DNA of 64,000 nt from Dryas octopetala (taxonomy: Eukaryota > Streptophyta > Magnoliopsida > Rosales > Rosaceae). Both the position numbers and the translations under genes were made by a program. Positions 45,881-57,891 of this stretch are shown here, in pieces. Below the pieces are notes generated by a model. It saw nothing but the letters and a program-made list of their open reading frames with translations. It did not search any database and was not told the origin of the DNA. Position 1 is the first letter of the stretch. Every line of letters begins with the position of its first letter. Location: positions 26,425,923-26,489,922 of the forward strand of contig OY992834.1 of assembly GCA_963921425.1 (NCBI GenBank). The letters run 5' to 3'.

Positions 45881-46565
45881 GTTTCGACTAGGGGTGGGCA
45901 CGGGATGGAGGGGGACGAGACTTATCTCATTCCATTCCCATCTCATGATTTGAGTTCGGGATCGGTACGGGATGGGATGAGAGTTTTGGGATTATGGTAC
46001 CATCTTGTCCTGTACCAAATTGGTTCGGTATGAGTTCGGTACCATCCCGATCCCAAACAAAAAAAAAATTCAATTGACTGGTTGACTACTTTGCAATGTA
46101 TAGCTGCACAGAATACTGGACATGCATTGATTAATTGTGAATAAATGGGTGTCAAAATAAGTAGCAAAGATTATGAAAACAGAAGAGTTCAAAAGCCTAT
46201 CACATATGTTCCCTATTGCTTGTACAATTCGGTTGTCTGACAGTGGTGTTACTTAGGAAGAATTGGGGTTAGTGTTATTTATTGGGCTATGAAAACAAGT
46301 TAAAAAATGAATTAGGCTTAGTGTTATTTGAGCCCATTAAATGAAATAAATAAATTTTTAATTAAATTTTAATTAATCGGTATGGGATGAGACCATCTCA
46401 GTATTGAACCTTCAGAACCAATCTCATCCCGTTTGAAATCGGTACGGTACGAGATCAGTACAAGATTTGAAAACAGAAAAACGGAATGAGACTAAACGAT
46501 ATAGAATGACACGAAACAGTATGGTTTCGGTATTTTCGATTTTAATGCCCACCCCTAGTTTCGAC
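45881..46565. mobile_element. hAT-type non-autonomous element with perfect 8-bp target duplication
   Basis: The body is 45889-46557 (669 bp). GTTTCGAC is duplicated at 45881-45888 and 46558-46565. The ends are TAGGGGTGGGCACGGGA and, complemented, TAGGGGTGGGCATTAAAA. The interior repeats CGGTACGGGATG-like motifs in both directions. No transposase is present. Confidence 0.88.
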
Positions 46566-46867
46566 AAAAAAAAAAAGAAAAAGGAAGAGTTTCAACTAAT
46601 CAGAAGTCGTCAACTATACACTCTCTCCTCACATGCATCTTATTTTTCAAATGGGTTCAATTTTTTCTTGACATTTGTGAAGTCAATTTCTTGACTCAAT
46701 TCTTGACTTTTGACACCTATGTCAATTTCTTGACTCACTTGAAAATTTTTGTTTCAAGTGAAAGCATGTAATGTGTATGAATGATTTCCACCAATCTACT
46801 CTTTCTAAGAAGAGAAGAGCATCATTTGCTTTTTTTTGTTTTTCTTGTCTTTTTCTCAAAATTCAAA

Positions 46868-47430
46868 TCTTAGCCGTTTAATTTTTATTAACAATTTTAG
46901 TTTTTTTAAGAAAAAAGTTCAATTCAAGATATTTGTTGTAAAGTTAAAAGAAAATCATCTGTTTGGATTCCGTTTAAATGAACTTTAAATGAATGAGATT
47001 TGAGGAAATATAAAGATAAAGAGAAAAATTTTAGCCGTTTAAGTTCATTTAAACTAAATCTAGCAATTCGTCTTTTTTATTAACAACTATGGATCTTTTA
47101 GAAAAAAGTTAACTTAAGAGATTCGTTGTAAAGTTAACAACTCAATCAAATTTGTTCAGATTCCGTTTAAATGAACTTAGAATAAATGAAATTCGAGGAA
47201 AAAGAGAGAAATAAAAACGGAGTTAAAATAATTTTTCTTTTAACTAAAATCGTAGTCGTTTAATTTCGTTTAAACAAAATCCAATGGCTCATTTTTCACC
47301 AAGAGAGAAACACTTACTTTCTTAACTATTACTCTAGATTTTTGAAAAATAAAATCAATTTTTAGAGATCCACTACTCAGTCAAAACCTCAATCAAGAAA
47401 TTTAATGAATGAGATTTGAGAAAAAGAAGA
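46868..47430. repeat. Three diverged ~190-bp tandem units
   Basis: Units at about 46868-47035, 47036-47245 and 47250-47430 share TTAGCCGTTTAA (or GTAGTCGTTTAA), GAAAAAAGTT, TTCCGTTTAAATGAACTT and AATGAGATTTGAGGAAA. They lie ~1.1 kb upstream of the OBE4-like start codon and are non-coding. Confidence 0.65.
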
Positions 47431-48574
47431 GAGATACCAAAAAAGTAAAAGGATCAAATGGAGTTTGACTCTTTGTTAAGCTCTTGGGCCACACTGTGTC
47501 TCTTTCTATTTTGGCCCAAGCGATTTGGCTATTCAATCAATGAATGAAACAAACAATCGCATTGCACTGCCGAAAAGAATGGCTCTTTGTTTGGGGGTTT
47601 ACGTAGCTGCATTGCATACAACAATATTTAAATATGGCTGGCAGCAGTCGCCAGTCGGCTTCAAAGACGTGCACGGGCCACTTAGTCTTTAGAAAATAAC
47701 CTACAACCCTCTTGCATGTTGACCTCCTTCCAACCCAATTAAATCTTTTTAAACTAATTTTTAGCAAACCCCACCAAAAAAACTTGTAACTTCATAAAAG
47801 TTTGAAATTTATAAGAATTCAAGATTTAAGACTTAAATTTGAGGACTAAAACCCTAAAGCTTCCGGATTAAACACTGAAGCCTCAACCGTCCAAATACCG
47901 AAACAACAAACAAAATAAATTGTGAATGCAACTTAGTCAAAAAGTTGCCAAGCTGCCGATCAATTTGTGGAACATCCTTTTGACTTGTTATTTTTAATGA
48001 AATGACATAAAATTTTGTCATCATTTCCAGTTTAATTTATTTGGTATCTTTCAAAATTTAGGAATAATTACGTATTTTACGGCCATGAACAATTTAATAT
48101 TTTTTAATACCTTTTGTGAAAGCAACTAAAATGCGGTCAGAGCGCACTACGCACCCTCCCTGCTTTTGTGCTACTCAGACACCTCCTCTGCCAACAAAGA
48201 CACACACTTTGGTGCTTTTCCACGCACTTTGCGTATCCAACTCTCTTTCTCTCTCTTGTAAAAACTGCGTTGACTCAAATCAAACCAAAGTTTGAACCAC
48301 ACCCAAGACACCGACTCCACCACCACATTTCCCTATTTTCCAATTATGCCCTCGAGCTTTTCCAACTTTCTCACCCCACTCCCTCCCCCGCCGGTATACC
48401 CACCTCCTCTCTCTGCAACCCCAACTCAGAGCCAGACCTCACTTTGAAAACACCCCCGGGGCTTCCTTCCGTGGCACTTCCCGTAAATTCAACCTCATCT
48501 CTGGGCAATAACTCAAATTCTTTTCGCTCTATATATTTTTCTGATTTTTATTTTGTTATTATTTTGGGGGAGAA
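47431..48574. other. Promoter and 5' UTR region of the OBE4-like gene
   Basis: AT-rich DNA becoming pyrimidine-rich from about 48160 to the start codon, consistent with a CT-rich plant leader. I see no convincing TATA box. An upstream frame at 48168-48578 overlaps the start region but resembles no protein. Confidence 0.5.
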
Positions 48575-51500
48575 ATGAAGAGGCTGAGATCCACCGACGA
48601 TCTCGATTCGTACGGAAAGGATCCGAATCCCAGTCCGAACCCGAACCCGAACCCCAGCCGGACCTCCTCCTCGTCTTCGCACCGAAGCGTTTACTACAAC
48701 AAATCTGAGACAGTAAGGAAGGGGTTTCTCTCTTCGTCATCCTCGGCGTCTTCGTTGGCGGCGGCTCGGCTGTACGATCGGGACCTGGGGGAAGATGATC
48801 GGGAGGCGCCACGGGGCGGTTCCAGGATGGTCAGGAAGGTACGGCCGGACCACGAGTTCGACGGCGGAGGGTTTGATCGGAGGAAAGGGCAAGATCGGTA
48901 TAACAGAGACGGCGGCGGCGGAGGGTACGATCGTAATTTGCTGCACCGGTCGGAGAGCTTTTGCGGGGCGAGGAGAGGAGGAAGAGGGGCGGAGTTTCCG
49001 AAGGGGTTTCGATCGGAGAGAGGAGGAGGAGGAGGAGAGCGGTCGCGGCGGGAAGGGAGCGCTTTGTCGTGGCGAAGGTTCGGGAAGGAGTTGGAGGAAG
49101 GAGGGAGTAGGAATAGGTTGGAGGAGAGAGAGAGGGAGAGAGAGAGAGGGAATGTGTTGAGGGACGTGAGGTCGCCGACTTGGTCGAATTCGAGGGATTC
49201 CGGGGGGAGCGAGCAGTCGAGGGTTAGGTCTCCGCCGCCAAGGCGGTTTAGGGATGGGAAATCATCGAAATCGAAGTCCAAGTCGCCGACTTGGTCCAAG
49301 GACTCCGTGGGGAGTGAGCAATCAAAGAGTGTTGAGGTGAAGAAGAGCGAGCCGGAGCCACAGGAGGAGGAGGTTCAGGCTGAGAGTGGGAGTAGGACTA
49401 GTAGTGAAATGGAGGAAGGTGAGCTTGAACCTGAAGCTGAAGCCGAAGCTGAAGATGAGGCTGGAGCTGGAGGTGGAGATGGAGGTGAACCCCAATTGGA
49501 TCCTGAAGCTGGAGCTGAAATGGAAGAAGCCCAGGGTCATGTTGGGTCGGATACAGATACAAATATGGTTATGGAGGAGAATGATGAATCTTTAGATAAA
49601 GAAGAGGGGAAAGATGTGAATAAAGAGAGTGTATGTGAAGGGAAGGACGAGGAAAAGAAAGCTGATGAGTTGCCGAATTCTGAGAACAATATGATTGATG
49701 AAACTGAGAATATTGGGGAAGGTAATGAAGATGGGGTTGGCAGAAAAGAGTTTTTCAGGGAAGGTAACGAGTGTAAGGAGGAAGTGAACAAGGATGTTGT
49801 TGTGGAGAAGCCATTGGAATCGGAAGAGGAACCAAAGCAAGACAAAGGAATAGACCTTGAAGCGAAGGCGGAGGATGATGAGATGACAGAGTCGGATAAG
49901 GAAGTAACAGAGGGGGAGAATGAAGTGCTTAAACTGGATATGGTGAATGTGAGTGTGGGTATGACTCAGAATTTCAAGGACAAAGGGAAAAGCGTGGCTG
50001 TTACACCGACCCATGTGGTGGATTCAGCAGCAGACGGTGTGTGGACTGAGAGAGAATCCAGAGAACTACTAAGTTGCCAGGACAGTGATATGGAAGGACC
50101 GAGCACCAGGGGTTTCGAGCTGTTTTCAACCTCTCCTGTTAGGAGACAGGAGAAAGCTGATCAATCTGGTGTTAATATGAAAGATGAGAAGTTGACACTT
50201 GAGCCGCTTGATCTTTCGCTAAGCTTGCCTAATGTTTTGTTACCTATTGGTGCAGCTCCTGGTTCTCCTGATCAAGCAAGGAGTGTTCAATCTTTAACTA
50301 ATACTTTTCGTACTAACTCGGATGGATTTACTCAATCAGTGTCCTTTTCAGGTTCTCAGTCATTTTATCACAATCCTAGCTGTTCGCTAACAACCCAGAA
50401 TTCAATGGACTTTGAACAATCAGTTAAAAGTCGTCCCCTTTTCCAGGGTATTGATTGGCAGGCACTGGCTCAGAATGAGACTAAGAATAAAGAAGTTCCT
50501 TTGTATCAAAGAATCTTGATGAATGGAAACGGGCCTCATCAACAGTCTCAAGCATTACAAGGGGTTTCAAATGGTCAATCTGTGCAAGGGCAACATCTTA
50601 GACATCCGGAAGGAAGCTCTAAAATGGCAAATGGATTGGAACGGCAGCTGAGCTTCCAGAAACAGTTGTCAGGAGGACAGTCAAGGCACCATGAGGATGT
50701 TAGATCTCCTTCGCATAGTGTTGGATCTCATGAAATGGGGTCCAATTATAGTTTTGACAGGAAGCGACTAATGAGAGAGAAAAGTAGTGGTAGTTTATAT
50801 AGGACTAGCAGCCAGAGGGAACAAGATCAGTTTCTCATAGGTGGGGCTGATTATCTCGAGACAATGATTGCCAGGATAGTTACTGAGCCAATACATGTAA
50901 TGGCTAGGAAATTTCATGAAATGACGGGACAATCCACAGCAAGTTTAAAGGACAGCATTCGCGAGATTATGTTAAATATGGATAAGCGCGTGCAGCTATT
51001 TGCATTTCAGAAGGCACTGCAGAACAGGTCTGACATAACCTTGGAGATGCTACTAAAAGCACATCGTGTGCAATTGGAAATCTTGGTTGCTTTGAAGACT
51101 GGTCTAATTGATTTTCTTCGTCAAGATAGCGGTGTGTCATCTACTGATTTGGCTGAGATTTTTGTGAACTCAAGATGCAGAAATCCTTCTTGTCGGAGTC
51201 CTGTGCCTGTTGATGAATGTGATTGCAAGGTTTGTTCGCAAAAGAATGGTTTTTGCAGCACTTGTATGTGTCTTGTGTGTTCAAAATTTGACATGGCCTC
51301 GAATACATGTAGTTGGATTGGGTGTGATGTTTGTCTTCATTGGTGCCATGCGGATTGTGCATTGCGGGAATCTTATATTAGAAATGGACGCAGTGCATCT
51401 GGATCTCAAGGGACAACTGAGATGCAATTTCATTGTGTTGCCTGTGATCATCCTTCTGAGATGTTTGGCTTTGTGAAGGAGGTTTTCCAGAACTTTGCAA

Positions 51501-53702
51501 AGGATTGGACGGTTGAAAATCTTGTCAGGGAACTCGAATATGTCAAGAGAATTTTTGTTGTCAGCAAGGATATGAGAGGGAGACGACTTTATGAAATTGC
51601 TGATCAGTCACTGGCAAGATTGGCAAATAAGTCTGACCTTCCTGAGGTTTACAGTTTTATCATGGCTTTTCTTGTGGGTAAGTTATTTGTTTTATCAGAA
51701 AAAAGAATTTAATGTTTTGTTCTTTCATTGGTTCTGGGGTCATAATCTGTGCATTTTATCATAATATTTTAGTTTAGAACCATGCCTTTTTTCTAATACA
51801 AAATTTCGTTAGGATATACTTTCAATTTTCCATAAATATCTTTGCAGTAGAAATAATGTGTATGCTATTGAGACATAAAATACCAACCATTTGGCACTGC
51901 TCGTTTTTCTAAAATTACTTACCTTGTCTATATTGGAATTTCCATCTGTAAGATGTCTGGTGTATATCATGTTACTTCTTTCATGGAATTTATTGATGCT
52001 GCCTTGTTTGCATGGTTTACAAGACATGGATGTTTAACGCGATTGAGATATAAAAGACCAATCATTTGGCACTGCATAGCTTTCTAAAATTACTTACCTT
52101 GTCGTCCTTGTCTATGTTGGACTGTCCATCTGGAAAATGTCTTTGTTATATGATGTTATTCTTTCATGAAATATATTGATGCTGCCTTGTCTACATTGTT
52201 TACAAGACATGGATGTTTAATGCTATTGAGATATAAAAGACCAATCATTTGGGACTGCATAGTTTTCTAAAATGCCTTGTGGTCCTTGTCTATGTTGGAA
52301 TTTCCACCTGGAAATTGTATTTGGTATATCATTTTACTTCTTTCATGAATTTATTGACGCTGCCTTGTCTGCATGGTTTACAAGTTTTGGATGTATTATA
52401 GCGATTTTAGGAGATACTGGTGAATTACTGTCAATAGTAAATTGTTTTCCAGTGTTTTGCAACCCTTTGATATTTTTGAAGCAGATTCAAGCCTTTTATT
52501 TTATATATTCAAGCTACAAAATACAAAACTTTTGGGGGAAGTTTTCTTCTTTATGCTTTAACCATAAAAACTAATGGTTTTTAATGTAGGCACAAATATA
52601 AGGAGCTACTCAAACCATAGTTGCAAATTTCAGTATTATCATTTTCAATCTATGATCAGTAACTTTTTTTATTTTTTTATTATTATTATTTTTTTATATT
52701 ACATGCATTATGTGTTTGGCTTGCTTGGGCCTTCAGGGTTCTTAGTGTTCTGCGTTTTGGGATTTATAGTGCTAGAAATTGGTTGGTCATTCAATTTGAT
52801 GGCTCGACTAGAAGCATCTGCTTCAGCAAGTCTTAACTACTTTTCCATGCTTATGTGAGAATGGTAAGGGGAAAGAGGGGAAAAGATAGTACCAGTATTA
52901 ATAGGGATATTTAGCATGAGTACAGAATGGTGAAGCAGGAACTCTACCCTTTTTTTGTGTATATCAAGATGGCCATGGTGCCACAGTTGGATTTTATTCC
53001 ATCCACATGATATGAGTTTTCTTGTTTCCAATGTTTGGATATATGAATCTGAAAGCTGAGCTTTTTTTATTTTGTTGTAACTCTATTTTTGATTAGTAAA
53101 CCATAAGGTTGCTATTTAAATCCTTCACTTTGATTGCAGATGCTGACAGTTCCAAGCTAGGCAAAACACTACCCATTTTATCTGGGAAGGATCAAGGTAA
53201 AGTGAGCAACGGGATTGCTGGGCCAAGCCAGGAACCTGCGTGGCTGAAGTCTGTATATACAGAAAAGGCTCCTCAGTTGGAAACTGCGGCTAGCATTCTT
53301 CCAAGCTATAACTATGACCAACATGATAAACGCATTACAGATTTGGAGTTGCAGACAAGTGTTCAAAAAGAACCTCTTTTCGATGAGTTGGAGAGCATTG
53401 TGAGGGTCAAGCAGGCTGAGGCTAAAATGTTCCAAGCCCGTGCAGACGATGCAAGAAGAGAAGCCGAGGGGCTGAAACGCATAGCCAACGCAAAGAATGA
53501 AAAAGTTGAAGAAGAATATAGGAGTAGAATAGCAAAGTTGCACTTAGTTGAGGCTGAGGAGATGCGTAAACAGAAATTTGAAGAACTGCAGGCTCTAGAT
53601 CGATCGCATCGTGAATACTCCAATATGAAGATGAGGATGGAAGCAGATATCAAAGATCTTTTATTAAAAATGGAAGCTACAAAACGGAACCTTTCTTTGT
53701 GA
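48575..53702 (+). CDS. OBE4: OBERON4/TITANIA2-like PHD-finger protein, 1221 aa, two exons
   Basis: Exons are 48575-51677 and 53140-53702, joined within a Gly/Asp-type codon (GTG G|AT) to read MAFLVDADSSK. The N-terminus MKRLRSTDDLDSYGKDPNP followed by NP repeats, Ser runs and ETVRKGF is typical of the OBE3/OBE4 branch. Residues ~60-450 are basic then acidic low-complexity sequence, with RS-like SPTWS repeats and a Glu-rich block. Residues ~760-860 form the conserved helical OBE domain. The atypical PHD finger spans ~867-953 (CRNPSCRSPVP, CDCKVC, CSTCMCLVC, HWCHADC, FHCVACDH). The C-terminus (~1110-1215) is a long coiled coil. OBE proteins are nuclear, form homo- and hetero-dimers, and are needed for root and shoot meristem establishment. 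Length fits OBE4 (~1160 aa) better than OBE3 (~730 aa). Confidence 0.92.
51863..52385 (+). repeat. Minisatellite of three ~175-180-bp units in the OBE4 intron
   Basis: Units begin near 51863, 52039 and 52221 with ATTGAGAYATAAAA. Each contains ACCAAYCATTTGG, CCTTGTCTAT.TTGGA and TTGATGCTGCCTTGT, ending CATGGTTTACAAG or similar. The second and third are most alike. The rest of the intron (51678-53139) shows no other feature. Confidence 0.85.
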
Positions 53703-55155
53703 TCGGCGGATCAACAAAATTTTCCATACAATTGTCACTGTGACAGGTAATTGTAAACTTGGGTTGCCGATAATTGTATGTTGTAATGTAGCATTTGTGC
53801 TTTCAAATTAGCTGTAGCTGGCGATGTTTAGGTTTATTTTTGTAGTTTCTGTTGTACTTCCTTATGCACCACTAACCAGAATCTGTACAGAGACTGCCTC
53901 ATCTCTTTACGTTGTAGAGCAGTTCCCATTTATGATATATGGAAGCAATCTGGGGATAGTTGTGGATCAAGCTTTGATTTATCAAGGGAATTTACTGCAA
54001 TCTTTCGGATGTGCCTGATTGTAATCTGGTTAAGCAAAAGCACTAAAGCAGTAGCTGAACTTTGATTTGTGGTAATTTGCTGAACCCAATGCAGTAGTGA
54101 ACTCATTATATATGCTCTAGGCATGTATATGTTGCATAATTTGCATTTCATCAGTGTATGTAGGTAGCTGGGTGTTGCATGTCAATGATTATAGATCAAC
54201 TCAAAAGATTTTTAGCATAGAATTAGAGAATGAAACTATCATTGTTGTAGTTTGAATTTGATGTTATATTTTGGCAAGCAGGACTTTGATTTATGTTCGT
54301 GGGAGTTCTATTTGTGCTTCCTTTTTCACTCATATACGGTTGAGCGTAGGATAGGATTTTGGTCTTCTGTTCAGTGCCAATTAATTTTGGGTTAAAAAAT
54401 TTTAATTTTCATCGTGGTAATATTTTATGTATTTAAATTTAGACTCAAGTAAACATCGTGAACAAATTCACAAACTTTAGCTTTATTCTTATTTTAATGG
54501 ATTATATCATGTACTCAAGACTCAAGTGGGTTAGCAGTTTGGCACTCGGCAGTTTGTTGAATAAAAAAGAATAAAAGTTTGAATTGGCAGTCTCTTTTTT
54601 CAAAGAAGAATAGGTTGGTTGGACGACAAAATGGTCCCCTTGCAATTACGTGGTGCTATTTGATAGGTTGGCCTGCCGTACATCGCTGGATGTGAAACGT
54701 CTTGTCGTGTAAGAATCTAATAAAACGAGGTTGTACTATTGGCCACCTGAGTACTCAGACTTCACGTTCTTAGTCTCTTGTACCATACGACACGTTTCAA
54801 GGAAGGTTTGACTTGTGCTCAAACTTTTGACGTTATATGTTTACTTTATTTGACCTTTCTTTGATAATAGATGTCCCCGCAACTCTAGGCTGTAGCCTGT
54901 AGATTACATTGTTTTATAATCTTAGGGTGTAGATTAAGTTTTGGACTTTAGGTCTCAGAAGGTCTGGACATAGTTGGGCCCCACCTTTCGGATAAGATTG
55001 AGAATGATACCTTACCCGTCTAACTGTGTGTAAGGTAAAGGTTAAAAAGACTTATTGTCAAAATGCTGCACACCACAAACGTCAACGCAATGGATTTTGT
55101 TTGGGTTAGTTTATTAGTACCCTCGAACAAAAAAAAAAACAAACAAAAAAGTTTA
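53703..55155. other. OBE4-like 3' flank, no further gene
   Basis: The first few hundred bases are probably 3' UTR. Beyond that I see ordinary AT-rich intergenic DNA. Confidence 0.55.
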
Positions 55156-55891
55156 CTACAGTAAAACCTTATAAATTAATACTATAGAAACTAAGAAAAA
55201 TTATTATTTTAAAAGGATTATTTATATATTGATAAATGAATAATTTATTAATAAATAAATATTTATTAATTTATAAAGAATTTTATGTTTTTTTTTTTGA
55301 CAAAAATATGTATCTTATAAAAAAAAAAAACAAAGATACATGTATGACTTTAAACTTTTAAATGAATGTTAAGAACTGGAAGATCAAGTGATTTCTAGAT
55401 AAGCACATACATACATGAATTACGAACTAGAAGATCAAATGTATTCAAGATATGTACATATACATACATTTTCGAGATAAGTTAAGAACTAGAAGATCAA
55501 GTGTTTTCAAAATGAAAAAAATATACCAAATGTGGTGTATGCATTGCAAAAAATTAAGGATGATGTTCAATTCGGTTTAGGTACAAAGAAAAGGCAAACG
55601 ACTTTAAAAGTAAATTTTGAGAAATAGCTGAATTGAGAAAATAGAAATTGTTAAGTAAAAAGTTCTTTAATATGTTTTATGAATTTTTATGTGCCATTTC
55701 TTTTATGTATTTCATCAATTATTAATTTATATATTTGTTGGGCCCGGAAAGATTTTAAGAAAAATTATTATCTTATGCATTTAGCGAGATTATTATTTTA
55801 GTACATTGGCCCGAGTTGGGAACGAAAGATTTTATTATTTAACTGAGGTTATTAATTTATCGAACATTTATTTATATGAGTTTTACTGTAG
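55156..55891. mobile_element. Non-autonomous TIR element, ~736 bp
   Basis: The left end is CTACAGTAAAACCTTATAAA and the right end complemented is CTACAGTAAAACTCATATAA. The arms then continue with TTAATA- and AATAAT-rich sequence on both sides. No coding sequence or clear target duplication is seen. Superfamily is not assigned. Confidence 0.65.
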
Positions 55892-56179
55892 TTCGCTAAT
55901 TCCCACTTTTTCTCAATAATACCCTCTTAAATTTTTTTTTTCCTCCTCTCAATTTCATTCTTTATTAAAAGGGTTCTTAACTTATAAGCCAAATAGGAAG
56001 ATATAGGAACAAATCAGCCTACACTAAAATCCAACAAATCCTGATCTACTTTCTAGTGATCGATCGATCCACAGGTCATTGTTATTATCTATTAGTAACA
56101 ACTCCTAATCATGCAAGTTATGAATAAGAAACAAAGTTATGAGTCACTTATAAGTAAGAATTCTAATATTAAAAATTAG
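55892..56179. other. Short gene-free spacer
   Basis: Nothing recognisable. Confidence 0.5.
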
Positions 56180-56586
56180 AGGAATGCTAGCTACATTTTC
56201 CTTTATACCGTCTTTTTCGAACTTTTATGATTATTATTTTTTTTTTACAGTGTAGTTTTATATTTGAAACCGTCTATTTTTTAGATCACTTTTTATAAGT
56301 TATTTTTACAAAAAATCAATCAAATTGAAAATAAAAAATTGTTTGATCATGTAATGATTATAAAATAAACAGAGATTATATCTAATTGTTATCAAATCGT
56401 CTATTTATTTTATAATAATTACATAACTAAATGATTTTTTTACTTAATTACTTTTTGAAGAAATGATCTTTAAAAGATATTTTAAATAATAAATGTTTAC
56501 GATTATGAGACTACACTATAAAATAAAAATAATAATAATAAAAGTCAAAGAAAAAGGTAGAAAAAAAATATAGCTAGCATTTTCCT
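56180..56586. mobile_element. Long-hairpin MITE (family B related)
   Basis: The ends are AGGAATGCTAGCTACATTTT and, complemented, AGGAAAATGCTAGCTATATT. The arms contain GTCTATTTTTTAGATCA and AATTGTTTGATCATGTAAT, related to the hairpins at ~6.0 and 37.4 kb. The element folds on itself over most of its length. Confidence 0.75.
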
Positions 56587-56921
56587 AAAAACCAAGATTA
56601 AAGTTTTTTCTAGGGTTTTTTTTTTTAGAAGAAAGCTAAACATAGAGTTATTAATTGGAGATATCAGATATCACAAGTCAAAACTCAAAAGTTAGGTGGG
56701 GATCCGGATTCAAACTAAATAGAAAAACGAAAAAGCATTGGAGAACAAAATTATAAAAAGGTAATCTCAAAGGGGCCACACTACCACAGTTTCTGTCCTA
56801 CGCCATCCAGCCACTGTCTTCCATCTACCCCCAATTATTCAAACTTAAGAACATGCTTTTCTTTTTTTGGTGGAATGGGGCGAGGCCATCCCATGCTTTT
56901 CCATGAAAGATATTTTTTTGC

Positions 56922-57302
56922 AGGAATGCTATTCATCTTTTTCATTTGCCTTCTTTTTTGATATTTTTTTTATTATTTTTATTCTATAGTATAAATTTAT
57001 AATAAAAATCGTTCATTTTTTAAATCTAACTATAACGATTTTCTATTAAAAAATTAATCAAATAAAAAATCGTTTAGTTATATAATTGTGATAAAATAAT
57101 CAGAGAGATTTGATAATAATTTGATTCACCGTTAGTTTATTTGATAATGATTACATAATTACATGATTTTCGATTTAATTAATTTTTTATAGTAATATTC
57201 AAATAATTATCTAAAAAATAAACTATTTTGATCATAAAAATATTTATAAAATAAGAATAATAAATAGAAAGGGTCGGTGAAGAAAGTGGACAATATTTCC
57301 TT
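56922..57302. mobile_element. Long-hairpin MITE (family B related), second copy
   Basis: It starts AGGAATGCTATTCATCTTTT, and the right end complemented reads AGGAAATATTGTCCACTTTC. The arms pair through AATAAAAATCGTTCATTTTT and its imperfect complement. It ends about 115 bp before the small gene at 57418. Confidence 0.65.
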
Positions 57303-57417
57303 TTTCTTATTATGTTAGCAAAAAAACAGAAAAAAAATAAAATAAAGGAAGATATTTTTCTCATATTGCATTGGCCAGTCAGAATGATTGCTTAATTTTC
57401 TTATCTTCTCAATTTCC

Positions 57418-57891
57418 ATGGTCAAAGGCCAGAACTCCCCCTCACAGCCATCCATGGAGAAACCCATTTGTTTCAAGTACTCCCCCCTCCAACAACCCTA
57501 CTTAAACACCCAAAATCTGATTTCTCTTCCAATAGGCCACAGCTTCCAAATCAGAAATTGTTACAATCATATCAATGAACCCAAAAACAAAAGCAGCCCA
57601 AGAAGTCTCACTCTTCTATCTTGCAAAAGTGGTGAGCCTAATGTAGATGATGATGATTCATCAAACCCAATGATAAAGAAGGATCAGAAGCAAGGGTCAG
57701 GAAAGCAGTCATTTTTGGTTGGTTTTGAGAGGTTGGGGAAGAATTTGAAGCAGAATTTAAGTCCAAAGCAAAAGGGTGACTGGAAGGACTTGGTGTTGAT
57801 GAGCTTATCATTTGCTGTTTATGTGTACATCTCTCAAAAGATTGTCTGTGCTTACTGTGCTTGGAAATCCATCATCAACCAACCTTGGTAA
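57418..57891 (+). CDS. Unrecognised plant protein, 157 aa, single exon
   Basis: I do not recognise a named family. The frame starts at the first in-frame ATG (MVKGQNSPSQPSMEK); a second ATG at 57454 would give 145 aa. The N-terminal ~70 residues are Ser/Thr/Asn-rich with few acids, which could be a plastid transit peptide. A short acidic stretch (NVDDDDSS) and a basic linker (KKDQKQGSGKQS) follow. The C-terminal 35 residues contain a hydrophobic helix (LVLMSLSFAVYVYISQKIV) ending in CAYCAWKSIINQPW, with a CxxC-like pair. This suggests a small membrane-anchored, possibly plastid protein. Codon structure and a clean stop favour a real gene. No introns or promoter boxes were identified. Confidence 0.6.
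   Translation: MVKGQNSPSQPSMEKPICFKYSPLQQPYLNTQNLISLPIGHSFQIRNCYNHINEPKNKSSPRSLTLLSCKSGEPNVDDDDSSNPMIKKDQKQGSGKQSFLVGFERLGKNLKQNLSPKQKGDWKDLVLMSLSFAVYVYISQKIVCAYCAWKSIINQPW

Noticed and set aside
48694..49299. 201-codon minus-strand frame
   Set aside because: It is antisense to the low-complexity N-terminus of the OBE4-like gene. Its Ser/Pro/Leu content mirrors the GA-rich coding strand.
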